Assembly (NCBI GenBank): GCA_016937795.1
Contig: JAFGVV010000046.1
Location: 1-64,000 of the forward strand
Direction of reading: 5' to 3'
Length of the DNA stretch: 64,000 bases
Origin: Paludibacteraceae bacterium
Lineage (GTDB): Bacteria; Bacteroidota; Bacteroidia; Bacteroidales; Paludibacteraceae
Shown: positions 1-7,715 of the stretch, piece by piece
Position numbering within the stretch: the stretch's first letter is position 1
How the letters are laid out: the number at the start of each line of letters is the position of its first letter
Program-made: the position numbers and the translations under genes
The notes under the pieces: model-generated
Database searches by the model: none
What the model was told of the DNA's origin: nothing
What the model saw: the letters and a program-made list of their open reading frames with translations, nothing else

Positions 1-58
1 AATTTGCAGAGTAAACAAACAGATAAATTTTTCATAGTTAAGGTTTAGGTTAAAATGT

Positions 59-93
59 GCAATGGGTGGCTGTGAAGTTACCCATTGCTTTTT
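59..93 (+). terminator. Rho-independent terminator of an upstream gene
   Basis: GCAATGGGT (59-67) pairs with ACCCATTGC (80-88) and is followed by five T. The gene it ends lies before the window. Bases 94-207 hold nothing I recognise. Confidence 0.8.
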
Positions 94-207
94 GTATATA
101 GTCCGGTTTCGGAAAAATAAATTTATTTCCCCCCTCCCTGTGATATAATAAATTTTAAACCCCACGATGCTCTTTTGTAAAGCAGGCGGAGTTTAATCGA
201 TTTTATT

Positions 208-597
208 TCATTCCACCATAAATATACCGACATCTATTTTATGCCAGTTTCCTTTTTTGCTTATATGCGTAATACGGCAAAAGAAAGCCTTTCCGGCATC
301 CATAAGCCTCGATATTACTTCGTTTTGCTCCATAGGTATCCAACCCACACGACTCTCATTGAGATAAACGCCTATTGCCATTTCGTCGTGTTCGTTTTTA
401 GGCTGTCGCAGCATGCGCATTTTGGTATCGACAGTCAGTTGAGGCGCAAGCTCGTCGATGTGTTTACAAAAGCTCGTACCCGCCACAGTTACTTTCAGCA
501 GAAATATTTCCCTGCTAAAAGGCGCAACAGCACTTACCCCTCCCGAACCGATAAAGGCAAGCATTTCGGGCGTTAGTGTAGCAATTCCGGTTTCCAT
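208..597 (-). CDS. HIRAN-domain protein
   Basis: A 129-residue protein. Residues about 32-125 read like a HIRAN domain: the opening strand VTVAGTSF, then LRQPKNEHDEMAIGVYL, which matches the family signature R-x-P-x-N-x-x-D-x-x-A-I-x-V, and GWIPMEQNEVISRLMDAG, matching the G-Y-I-P-x-x-x-N-x-x-L-A-x-x-L-D-x-G signature. HIRAN domains are known from Rad5/HLTF helicases, where they bind the 3' end of single-stranded DNA, and as stand-alone bacterial proteins next to nucleases or helicases. The gene overlaps the end of the J-domain gene by 25 bp, so the two are translationally close-coupled. It is the last gene of the minus-strand trio. The first 30 residues are not conserved in my memory of the family. 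What it binds is inference. Confidence 0.75.
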   Translation of the reverse strand: METGIATLTPEMLAFIGSGGVSAVAPFSREIFLLKVTVAGTSFCKHIDELAPQLTVDTKMRMLRQPKNEHDEMAIGVYLNESRVGWIPMEQNEVISRLMDAGKAFFCRITHISKKGNWHKIDVGIFMVE

Positions 598-1379
598 GAC
601 TTCAATAGCATTAAGTATTCAGTTTTCATTTCAAGTTCCTTTTCCACAAGCTGCATCTGCAGGTCGAGCTGAGTACGTTCGTCCTCCACCCATTTTTCGT
701 CCTTTAGCTTATCGCGGTAAATAAACGGAAAGACATTGTTCAGTTTTTCAATTTTCACTTTTAAATCCCTGTTTACCGCAGCTATTTTCTCAATCTGCTT
801 CTTCAAATCAGGAATATCTCCCGGCACTCCTGCCTCTTCGTTGGTCAGATAAAGCAATATCTCATTGAGTGCCTCCAAATCGGCCAAATCGTAGGCCGCC
901 TGCACTTTCAGAAACAGTTCAGCATCTTTTGCCGGGTGCGAAGGGTTAAGGTCGGGGTGCAGTTTTTTGACCAGCAGTTTATATATGGCTTTCAGCTTCG
1001 TGGCATCCTCGTCGCTGATAAAGTTTGTTTTCAGAAATTCCTTAGCTGCGGCAAGTTTTTTAGCCTCCGCTTCAATCTGCCTGTAATAGTCTTTAAACTT
1101 TGCTTCAATTTTTTTATCGATGCTGTGCCAGTCGGGCAATTCGTTGCGATTAAAATACACCTGCGCCAACTGTATTCGCTGATTGAGTTGCGACAAATCG
1201 CCCTTGAGCGAAAACAGGCGAAACTGAAACTGCCCCACCAGAGTCAGGTACAGCGATACCAGCAGCGACTCTTCGTATTGCAGCATATAATTTCGTTGCT
1301 CAAACAAATCGGCATATTCCTTTTTAAGCAGTTCAAGTCTTGCCAGTCCGTTCTTGCTTTCTTCCGTCAGATCTATCAT
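573..1379 (-). CDS. Coiled-coil protein with a J-domain core
   Basis: A 268-residue soluble protein. Residues 1-115 are charged, heptad-like and probably coiled coil. Residues about 122-175 form a J-domain: helix II is KLKAIYKLLVKKLHPDLNPS with the diagnostic HPD at 141-143, then the KDAELFLKVQAAYDLAD helix III. Residues 185-268 are a second coiled coil. J-domains recruit and stimulate Hsp70 (DnaK); here the zinc and substrate domains of true DnaJ are missing, so it would be a specialised co-chaperone or a scaffold. It starts 5 bp after the nuclease-like gene and overlaps the HIRAN gene, which implies one transcript. Similar coiled-coil J-proteins occur beside bacterial DNA-damage or defence genes, but a role here is inference. 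Confidence 0.75.
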   Translation of the reverse strand: MIDLTEESKNGLARLELLKKEYADLFEQRNYMLQYEESLLVSLYLTLVGQFQFRLFSLKGDLSQLNQRIQLAQVYFNRNELPDWHSIDKKIEAKFKDYYRQIEAEAKKLAAAKEFLKTNFISDEDATKLKAIYKLLVKKLHPDLNPSHPAKDAELFLKVQAAYDLADLEALNEILLYLTNEEAGVPGDIPDLKKQIEKIAAVNRDLKVKIEKLNNVFPFIYRDKLKDEKWVEDERTQLDLQMQLVEKELEMKTEYLMLLKSWKPELLH

Positions 1380-1384
1380 AAATT

Positions 1385-1873
1385 TCAGTTTAGCGTAAAA
1401 ACAAATCCATAAATATCAGTGCTCAATATATAGTCTACTGCATTTTCAATATAGAATCGCAGATGTTCAAAATTTGAAGTGACCACATAACGGCAGTTTC
1501 GGTGATTATTTTTATAACCAAATGCCTGTATCTCCACCTTTTTCAAATCCTGTATTTTATGGTCCTTGAGTTCAACCACACATACCACCTTATTGTTGAT
1601 AAGCACAGCGGCATCGGCACTCTTACTATCCGTCTCGTTTTTCATTTCGCGTATCAGGTTAAAGCCCGACACAGGCTGAGCAATATAGCCAGGCACACCC
1701 ACAAAAAGAGCCTGTATAAACTCTCCCTGATACTGTTCTTCTGATACCTTTCGGATATTTTCCTGAATTAGCGGATTACCAAAATATTGCTGATATTTTT
1801 CGTATTGCAGATGCACCGAATCACTTAACAGATGCTGAAACTGACGCTCTGGCTGTACCTGAAACAACGACAT
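1385..1873 (-). CDS. PD-(D/E)XK nuclease-like protein, like the N-terminus of Eco57I-type enzymes
   Basis: A 162-residue protein. It shows a PD-(D/E)XK nuclease core: Glu51 in YQGEF, Asp87 in SADAAV, then Glu101-Leu-Lys103 in VVELKD, and the Q-x3-Y helix motif QAFGY (116-120). The order, spacing and the following segment CRYVVTSNFEHLRFYIENA match what I know of the N-terminal domain of type IIG (Eco57I-like) restriction-methyltransferases, which normally continue for another 800 or more residues with helicase-like linker, methyltransferase and TRD. Here the reading frame stops right after the nuclease domain, 5 bp before the J-domain gene. It is therefore either a truncated type IIG enzyme or a stand-alone nuclease that belongs with its two neighbours. 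No methyltransferase is adjacent. Confidence 0.7.
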   Translation of the reverse strand: MSLFQVQPERQFQHLLSDSVHLQYEKYQQYFGNPLIQENIRKVSEEQYQGEFIQALFVGVPGYIAQPVSGFNLIREMKNETDSKSADAAVLINNKVVCVVELKDHKIQDLKKVEIQAFGYKNNHRNCRYVVTSNFEHLRFYIENAVDYILSTDIYGFVFTLN

Positions 1874-2181
1874 AGATTAGATATAAAATAATTCAGTGTT
1901 GTCCGATAAAAAATTTGATTAACTAAAATGATACCTCTCAATTCGTTAGACTCCTCTTCACTGCGGCGGAGAAGAATCCAATATTTATTTACCGGACAAC
2001 AATAAAAATAATTAATTAAATAAATCAGGATTTTATAAGAATATGCATTAAATCAAAGCATAAGCACAATCCCATTAACAAACAACAAAACTACACATTT
2101 TTTCTCAGATACTATAGATATAAGTTCGTTGAAATATTTAATGATATATTTCTAACACAATAGAACACATAAAAATAATTG

Positions 2182-2213
2182 AAAAAAAAAGACTTAGTTC
2201 ACATACTAAAGTC
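2182..2213 (-). terminator. Terminator-like hairpin on the minus strand
   Basis: On the minus strand GACTTTAGT pairs with ACTAAGTC (one bulge) and is followed by nine T. Any transcript it ends would come from the gene-free stretch to its right, and it would insulate the nuclease/J/HIRAN trio. Confidence 0.5.
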
Positions 2214-2282
2214 TCAGACTATACTTTTATTGCTCTGAAGTAGTTGTATCAAAAAGTACTTTTGAACGAAGTACTCTTGAAC

Positions 2283-2309
2283 ACAAATTTAGCTACACTG
2301 ACCGCTGGT
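2283..2309 (+). repeat. Short dispersed repeat, copy 1
   Basis: CAAATTTAGCTACACTGACC plus GCTGGT; the second copy (3843-3870) differs at one base. The similarity starts earlier, at a TGTATCAAAA block before each copy, with different spacing. Confidence 0.6.
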
Positions 2310-2713
2310 TCGCTACATTAGTATTCTGCTTTCTTTTAAGACAGCCACCCTATGTGTTCTTAGTCTTTTCTGTTGTTTTCAAAACTACTGTGACTCCCGA
2401 TACCCGGGATGTTTCCATATGCGTTGAAAACGTATCAATAACAATAATTATAGAATACTTAAGTTAAACACATGCAACTATATTGTAAAAAAAACCGACC
2501 ATTGCGCTACAGCCGACCCGGGAACTCAAAACCATTCAACAATCTTTAAATCCGCCTCATAGCAACAACAGTTTCCCTCCTAACCATCTTCGCACCGTAG
2601 TAATATATAATATATAGATAATATATAGGTTTAATTTATATGAATTATTCCTGAAATATATCATTAAGATATATATTATCTTTATTTTTAGAATATTAAT
2701 CAAAAAATTATCT

Positions 2714-2721
2714 TACATTTG
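2714..2721 (+). promoter_or_regulatory. Promoter -7 box TACATTTG before the 2998 gene
   Basis: Fits the Bacteroidetes TAnnTTTG box and is followed by GC. No clear TTTG lies 19-20 bp upstream. It would give a leader of about 270 nt. Confidence 0.5.
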
Positions 2722-2807
2722 CAGTAAGACTACGGTTACTTGAGGCTGGGTAGAAGCACACTATCTGTAGTGAGTAAAGCAAGTTGTCGAAATAGCAGTG
2801 AACTCGT

Positions 2808-2960
2808 CTTGACTTTTTTGGACACATTAGCAACACATGGTTTTTAGTTTAAAATTGTTTTTTCGACCACAGTAGCTAAAAACACCGAAGATGTTTTTGA
2901 ACTATCTGTACTTCACTCTCAGGCAATTTAACTATTGTGTACTATGTGACAAAAGTCAAG
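2808..2960 (+). other. Possible structured leader of the 2998 gene
   Basis: CTTGACTTTTTTG (2808-2820) can pair with CAAAAGTCAAG (2950-2960), closing a region of about 130 nt that contains two related segments, CTATCTGTAGTGAGT and CTATCTGTACTTCACTC. It sits directly in front of the start codon at 2998. Function is unknown; it may be a regulatory leader or chance. Confidence 0.35.
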
Positions 2961-2997
2961 ATAACTTCAGTGTAAAAAACAGTAAAAAAGAGAACTT

Positions 2998-3807
2998 ATG
3001 GCCATTATCAAAGGAGCATTTCAAATGACAGGCAGCATCCGCGGGGTTTCGTTTTACAGCATGCGGGGGAGCGACAAAACCATTATGCGTACCAAGGGCG
3101 GTGCGTCGAAAAACAAGATTAAGACCTCGCCAAAGTTCGAAGGACTTCGAAACCATCAAAAGGAATGGGCAGGGTGCACCAGTTTTGGTTCGACGGCCCG
3201 ATATGCACTGGGCGGACTACACCGGCTGGCCGATTACAACCTGACGCCTGTGCTTAATGGTATGGCCAAAAACCTAATGAAACTGGATACGGAATCGGAA
3301 GTAGGAATGCGCAGGCTGAACCTGTCGGCTTTTCCGCAGGCATTGGAGAATTTCAACTTCAACCGCAAAACTCCCTTCAATTCTGTTTTGAGGGTTACTG
3401 TACCCTGCCGCATCGACCGCGAAAAGCTATGTGCCGGGGTGGAAATACCCCGCATCAATGCGCTGAACGATATTTACAACTATCAGCAACTGCCCTATTT
3501 CAGGATTATTGTGGCTATGGGCTTATTATCGGACATGGAACGCGACGATACGCACAGCATATACAAAGCTTGTGTGCCCGACCTGCATGGCTATAGTATT
3601 GTACAAACGGGAGCATGGCATCCATCACAAAGTATTTTGCAACCCGAGGTAGTGAGGATTGAATTCGACGAAAAGGATTGTGTTTATGTAAACGAAAGGG
3701 TTACAATACTGCTCAGCATGGGCATAGAATTTGGCAAAGTAGGCTTTACGGGCGAACCCGAAGCCATGAAATATGCCGGCAGCGCAAAAGTAATAGCAGT
3801 GGGCTAA
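2998..3807 (+). CDS. Protein of unknown function, Bacteroidetes-specific family
   Basis: A 269-residue protein with no signal peptide or membrane segment. The N-terminus (MAIIKGAFQMTGSIRGVSFY, then GSDKTIMRTKGG) resembles a family of Bacteroidetes hypothetical proteins that often exist in several copies per genome and begin with a glycine-rich strand and an R-T-K-G-G segment; the family has no assigned function that I know of. A basic patch near residues 24-50 and the sequence LADYNLTPVLNGMAKNLMK in the first third are the most distinctive parts. It stands alone, flanked by repeat-bearing non-coding DNA on both sides, with a long leader. The start at 2998 begins the conserved motif; no strong ribosome-binding site is visible. 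Confidence 0.8.
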   Translation: MAIIKGAFQMTGSIRGVSFYSMRGSDKTIMRTKGGASKNKIKTSPKFEGLRNHQKEWAGCTSFGSTARYALGGLHRLADYNLTPVLNGMAKNLMKLDTESEVGMRRLNLSAFPQALENFNFNRKTPFNSVLRVTVPCRIDREKLCAGVEIPRINALNDIYNYQQLPYFRIIVAMGLLSDMERDDTHSIYKACVPDLHGYSIVQTGAWHPSQSILQPEVVRIEFDEKDCVYVNERVTILLSMGIEFGKVGFTGEPEAMKYAGSAKVIAVG

Positions 3808-3842
3808 ACACAAAAAAGAGGCTGTATCAAAAGCGATAAGAA

Positions 3843-3870
3843 CGCAAATTTAGCTACGCTGACCGCTGGT
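3843..3870 (+). repeat. Short dispersed repeat, copy 2
   Basis: Matches 2283-2309 apart from one base. A partial third echo, ACGCAAATTTACGCAGATC, follows at 3880-3898. Confidence 0.6.
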
Positions 3871-3951
3871 GCACGAATAAACGCAAATTTACGCAGATCA
3901 CAAACATTTGTATTCCAGCATTTTGCAGAACAGTAAATCTATAGATTTTCA

Positions 3952-4004
3952 CTACTGACCGACTAAACATCTGAGATTCTTCTCCGCCGCGGCGGATCTG
4001 AATG
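3952..4004 (+). repeat. Dispersed repeat shared with 38644-38689
   Basis: Begins CTACTGACCGACTAAACATC, continues TGAGATTCTT and, after a CCGCCGCGGCGG palindrome, ends GATCTGAAT. The other copy has the same ends but lacks the GC-rich palindrome. Confidence 0.65.
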
Positions 4005-4187
4005 ACAATGCTTTGTATTGATTATGGTTGGGAGGAGGTAGGTGTAATGGCTGTATTATTCTGCCATAGTCGCATTTATGCTAAAGTGCCACTTAGGCGA
4101 TTGAAGTTGAAAATGGATTTAATAGATTTATCAAACCCCTTAGTGGTCCCTGACACATGCTGTCCCAACTTAATACTACTTTTACGC

Positions 4188-4219
4188 CCTGACATTAAAA
4201 AATGTCAGGGTTTTCTTTT
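4188..4219 (+). terminator. Rho-independent terminator
   Basis: CCCTGACATT and AATGTCAGGG form a perfect 10-bp stem with an AAAA loop, followed by TTTTCTTTT. It could end a long transcript from the 2998 gene. Confidence 0.8.
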
Positions 4220-4252
4220 CTCCAAAAGTGAATATTTACGACACAATTTGTT

Positions 4253-4260
4253 TATATTTG
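4253..4260 (+). promoter_or_regulatory. Promoter -7 box TATATTTG of the type I RM operon
   Basis: Matches TAnnTTTG exactly and lies 72 bp before the hsdM start, downstream of a terminator. Confidence 0.6.
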
Positions 4261-4332
4261 CAAATAATGATTTTTATAATTGACAAGGCTGCTCACTTAC
4301 AAAGCCCGGCAGTCATAACCAACTGATATATA

Positions 4333-5784
4333 ATGTTTGAACAGGTTTTTAAGAATATTGACGATATACTGCATAAAGACGCAGGGTGTGGTAGTGAATT
4401 AGATTATGTGGAGCAGTCTTCCTGGATTTTATTCCTGAAATACCTGGATGATATGGAAAGCTCAAAAAGCATGGAATCCATGCTGAAAGGCGAAGCATAT
4501 CAGGCTATTATTGCTGACAAATTCCGTTGGAGTAATTGGGCAACACCAAAAACAGCCGACGGAAAGCCCGACCACAACAATGCCCTTTCGGGCGACGATT
4601 TAATAGATTTTGTCAATCTTGAATTATTCCCCTATTTGAAGAAATTCAAAAGCGACGATACTTCAGCATTTACCATCCAATATAAGATAGGTGAGATTTT
4701 TTCAGAACTGCGCAACAGAATAATCAGCGGTTATAACTTGCGTGAAATCCTGTGGATGGTAGATGAACTACATTTCCAAACTTCCAAGGAAAAACACGAA
4801 TTAAGCCATTTGTACGAAAGCCGTATCAACCGCATGGGTAATGCAGGGCGAAATGGCGGTGAATATTATACCCCACGCCCACTTATCAGAACCATTGTAA
4901 AAGCGGTTAATCCCAAAATTGGCGAAACCATTTACGACCCTGCTTGTGGTAGCGGTGGATTCCTTTGCGAAGCCTTTAATTACATGAAGAAACATGCCAC
5001 AGGTGTTTCGGACATGGACGTTTTACAAGCAAAAACATTTTACGGCAAAGAAAAGAAAGGCTTAGCGTATATTATAGGTATTATGAATATGATACTTCAC
5101 GGCATTGAAGCGCCTAACATTATACACACCAATACCCTTGCCGAAAACCTTGCCGATGTACAGGAACGGGACAGATACGATGTGGTGTTGGCAAATCCGC
5201 CCTTTGGAGGCAAGGAACGTGACGAAGTGCAACAAAACTTTCCTATCCGCACGGGTGAAACCGCTTACCTGTTTATGCAGCACTTTATCAAATACATGAA
5301 AGCTGGTGGCAAAGCGGGAATTGTGATTAAAAATACGTTTCTGAGCAATACCGACAATGCTTCGGTGGCTTTGCGTAAGAAACTTTTGGAAGAATGTAAT
5401 TTGTATGCCGTATTGGATTTGCCCGGTGGAACATTTACCGGTGCAGGTGTAAAAACCGTGGTGTTATTCTTTGAAAAAGGATTGCCTACCGAAAAGATAT
5501 GGTATTATCAGCTAAACCTTGAACGGAATTTGGGAAAAACCAACCCACTAAACGAAAAGGATATGGCTGAATTTCTTGAAAATATTCATACAGCCAAAGA
5601 AACCACCAATTCATGGACACTGAATATAGCCGACATTGACCAAACCACCTACGACCTGGGCGCAAAGAACCCCAACAAAAAAGAAGAGGTGGCGTTGCGA
5701 ACCCCACAGATGATTTTGGAGGAAATAAAAGCATTGGACGAGGAAAGTGCAGAAATATTAAACTCTATTGCTGCCATACTATGA
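4333..5784 (+). CDS. hsdM: Type I restriction-modification DNA methyltransferase subunit
   Basis: A 483-residue HsdM, a usual length. The N-terminal helical domain (1-140) precedes a class I methyltransferase fold: the S-adenosylmethionine motif DPACGSGGF at 202-210 and the adenine-N6 catalytic motif NPPF at 288-291. It methylates adenine in the site chosen by HsdS and is also needed for restriction by HsdR. It is the first gene of an operon: its stop overlaps the start of the Fic gene (ATGA, 5781-5784), and the Fic gene overlaps hsdS in the same way, so translation is coupled. The start at 4333 (MFEQVFKNID) begins directly at the conserved N-terminal helix. Confidence 0.95.
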   Translation: MFEQVFKNIDDILHKDAGCGSELDYVEQSSWILFLKYLDDMESSKSMESMLKGEAYQAIIADKFRWSNWATPKTADGKPDHNNALSGDDLIDFVNLELFPYLKKFKSDDTSAFTIQYKIGEIFSELRNRIISGYNLREILWMVDELHFQTSKEKHELSHLYESRINRMGNAGRNGGEYYTPRPLIRTIVKAVNPKIGETIYDPACGSGGFLCEAFNYMKKHATGVSDMDVLQAKTFYGKEKKGLAYIIGIMNMILHGIEAPNIIHTNTLAENLADVQERDRYDVVLANPPFGGKERDEVQQNFPIRTGETAYLFMQHFIKYMKAGGKAGIVIKNTFLSNTDNASVALRKKLLEECNLYAVLDLPGGTFTGAGVKTVVLFFEKGLPTEKIWYYQLNLERNLGKTNPLNEKDMAEFLENIHTAKETTNSWTLNIADIDQTTYDLGAKNPNKKEEVALRTPQMILEEIKALDEESAEILNSIAAIL

Positions 5785-6557
5785 ACGAACTACAACTGAT
5801 AAAAACAGACTTGCTGCCCCCTTATCTGGAGCAGGTACAAGGCATAGCCGAAAAGCTGAACGCTCTGAAAGAAGCTGAGATAAGTACCGATACTTTTAGT
5901 TTTTACACATCGGTTGCTTCGGTATTCAGCAGTAAAATTGAGGGTGAAGACATAGAGCTGGATAGTTATATTAAACACAAGGCGATGCGTATGGAGTTTA
6001 AGCCCGACTATACCAAAAAAACCGACGATTTGTACGAGGCCTATCAGTTTGCCCAAACGCACCCCATGAACGCCCAAACCATAAGCGAAGCACATACATT
6101 GCTGAGTAAAAATATTGTAGAAACACACAAGCAGGGGCAGCTGCGTACCAACATAATGTATGTAGCTACCGATGATGGACGTATAGAATATGTAGCCACT
6201 TCGCCCTATGAACTGAAGGCCGAAATGGACAAATGGCATGCTGATGTAGAAGTGTTGCTAAACACCAGCATGACTGCCGAAGAGGTATTTTTCTATGCAG
6301 CTATGTTGCATTTGACCTTTGTGAAAATACACCCGTGGAACGATGGCAATGGACGTAGTGCCCGGCTGATAGAAAAATGGTTTATAGCAGAGAAACTCGG
6401 TGAAAAAGCATGGTTTCTGCAAAGCGAAAAAAGCTATTATAACCAACACGCGCTTTATTATAGCAATCTGCGGAAATTAGGATTGGAATACGAAGAACTT
6501 GACTACAACCAGGCCCTACCGTTTTTATTAATGCTCCCTAACTGTTTGGAATTATGA
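5781..6557 (+). CDS. Fic-family AMP-transferase-like protein inside the hsd operon
   Basis: A 258-residue Fic protein. The active-site motif HPWNDGNGRSAR (184-195) matches HxFx(D/E)GNGRxxR with Trp in place of Phe. Residues 50-55, SSKIEG, fit the inhibitory motif [S/T]xxxE(G/N), and since this lies N-terminal to the core the protein would be a class II, self-inhibited Fic. Fic enzymes transfer AMP (or other nucleotide parts) to Ser, Thr or Tyr of target proteins. It sits between hsdM and hsdS with 4-bp overlaps on both sides, so it is made together with the RM subunits. Fic or Fic-like genes in type I RM operons are a recurrent arrangement; the target is unknown. Possible roles are control of the RM complex or a back-up toxin. 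Confidence 0.9.
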   Translation: MNELQLIKTDLLPPYLEQVQGIAEKLNALKEAEISTDTFSFYTSVASVFSSKIEGEDIELDSYIKHKAMRMEFKPDYTKKTDDLYEAYQFAQTHPMNAQTISEAHTLLSKNIVETHKQGQLRTNIMYVATDDGRIEYVATSPYELKAEMDKWHADVEVLLNTSMTAEEVFFYAAMLHLTFVKIHPWNDGNGRSARLIEKWFIAEKLGEKAWFLQSEKSYYNQHALYYSNLRKLGLEYEELDYNQALPFLLMLPNCLEL

Positions 6558-7690
6558 ACAATCAACAAAATCTGTTGCCGAAGGGTTGGGAAATAAAAAC
6601 AATTGGTGATGTTTGCATTAGTGCTTCATCTAATGTATCACAAAATAAATTAGCAGATGATGAAGGCGATTTTCCAATTTTCGGGGCTAGTGGATTGATA
6701 AAAAATGTAAGTTTTTACCATCAAGACAAACCATATTTATCAATTGTAAAAGATGGTTCAGGCGTTGGCAGGGTGACAAAAATGGATGCATTTACATCTA
6801 TTATAGGGACATTGCAATACATTCTTCCAAAAGAAAATATTAATTTGGATTACCTGAATTACTCTTTGATGTCTGTTGATTTCAAAAAATATGTGGCAGG
6901 AGCAGCTATTCCGCATATTTACTTTAAGGATTATAAAAATGAACCATTTTTGTGGATGCCACTTCCCGAACAACAACGCATCGTTTCCATATTAGATGAA
7001 GCCTTTGCAGCCATAGCTAAGGCAAAAGCAAATGCAGAACAAAATCTGAGAAATGCGAAAGAATTGTTTGAGAGCTTTTTGCAGGGGGTGTTTAAGAATG
7101 GGGATTGGGAGAAGAAAGAACTACGAGAGTTGACTACAATTTTAGGCGATGGACTACACGGAACACCAGAATATTCAATTAACGGAGAATATTACTTTAT
7201 TAATGGCAATAATTTGAATGATGGTAAAATAGAGTTTAAAGACAACACAAAACGTGTCAATGTTGGCGAATTTAATAAATACAAGAAAAACTTAACCGAC
7301 AGAACAATTTTAGTCTCTATAAATGGAACATTAGGTAATGTAGCATTTTACAATAACGAAAAAATAATTTTAGGTAAAAGTGCGTGTTATTTCAATTTAA
7401 AAGAAAACATTGATAAAAGTTTTGTGAAGTATGTGCTTTCAAGTCCCTATTTTATAAAATATGCACACAAAGAAGCAACTGGAGCTACAATCAAAAATGT
7501 TTCTTTAAAATCAATGAGAGAGTTTAAAGTTCCATTCCCAAATTTCAAAGAACAACAAACCATAGTCAACCAATTAGATGCCCTGCGCGCTGAAACGCAA
7601 AAGTTGGAAGCAGTTTACAGGAAGAAGATAGCGGATTTGGAAGAGTTGAAAAAGAGTTTGTTGCAGAAGGCGTTTAGTGGGGAATTGTAA
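6554..7690 (+). CDS. hsdS: Type I restriction-modification specificity subunit
   Basis: A 378-residue HsdS with two target-recognition domains. The first half (about 1-135) begins LPKGWEIKTIGDVC and ends with LPEQQRIVSILDEAF, which leads into the central helical spacer (about 145-185). The second half (about 188-340) starts with WEKKELRELTTILGDG and ends with FKEQQTIVNQLDAL and a terminal helix closing in SLLQKAFSGEL. The two halves recognise the two parts of a split DNA site; the site cannot be read from sequence. The two recognition segments are clearly richer in A and T than hsdM and hsdR, the usual sign of exchange by recombination. The ATG overlaps the stop of the Fic gene. Confidence 0.95.
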   Translation: MNNQQNLLPKGWEIKTIGDVCISASSNVSQNKLADDEGDFPIFGASGLIKNVSFYHQDKPYLSIVKDGSGVGRVTKMDAFTSIIGTLQYILPKENINLDYLNYSLMSVDFKKYVAGAAIPHIYFKDYKNEPFLWMPLPEQQRIVSILDEAFAAIAKAKANAEQNLRNAKELFESFLQGVFKNGDWEKKELRELTTILGDGLHGTPEYSINGEYYFINGNNLNDGKIEFKDNTKRVNVGEFNKYKKNLTDRTILVSINGTLGNVAFYNNEKIILGKSACYFNLKENIDKSFVKYVLSSPYFIKYAHKEATGATIKNVSLKSMREFKVPFPNFKEQQTIVNQLDALRAETQKLEAVYRKKIADLEELKKSLLQKAFSGEL

Positions 7691-7715
7691 ATCAACATAA
7701 AATAATGCAAGCATT

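Larger units (their letters stand above)
1874..2997. other. Gene-free 1.1-kb stretch with repeats and a leader
   Basis: No convincing coding frame. It holds a minus-strand terminator-like hairpin (2182-2213), one copy of a short repeat shared with 3843-3870, a GATTCTTCTCCGCCGC motif (on the minus strand near 1967-1982) that recurs near 3974-3989, a very AT-rich part around 2600-2700, a TACATTTG promoter box (2714-2721) and about 280 nt of probable 5' leader for the gene at 2998. Confidence 0.5.
3808..4332. other. 525-bp intergenic region, repeats, terminator and promoter
   Basis: Contains the second copy of the short repeat (3843-3870), a second repeat shared with 38644-38689, a terminator (4188-4219) and the promoter box of hsdM (4253-4260). 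A 93-codon frame at 4002-4283 runs through these signals and is not credible as a gene. Confidence 0.6.

Noticed and set aside
3952..3995. Insertion sequence at the shared repeat
   Set aside because: No transposase frame and no inverted ends; only a short shared segment with 38644-38689.
4002..4283. Open frame of 93 codons before hsdM
   Set aside because: It runs through a dispersed repeat, a terminator and the hsdM promoter box, and the translation has no family features.
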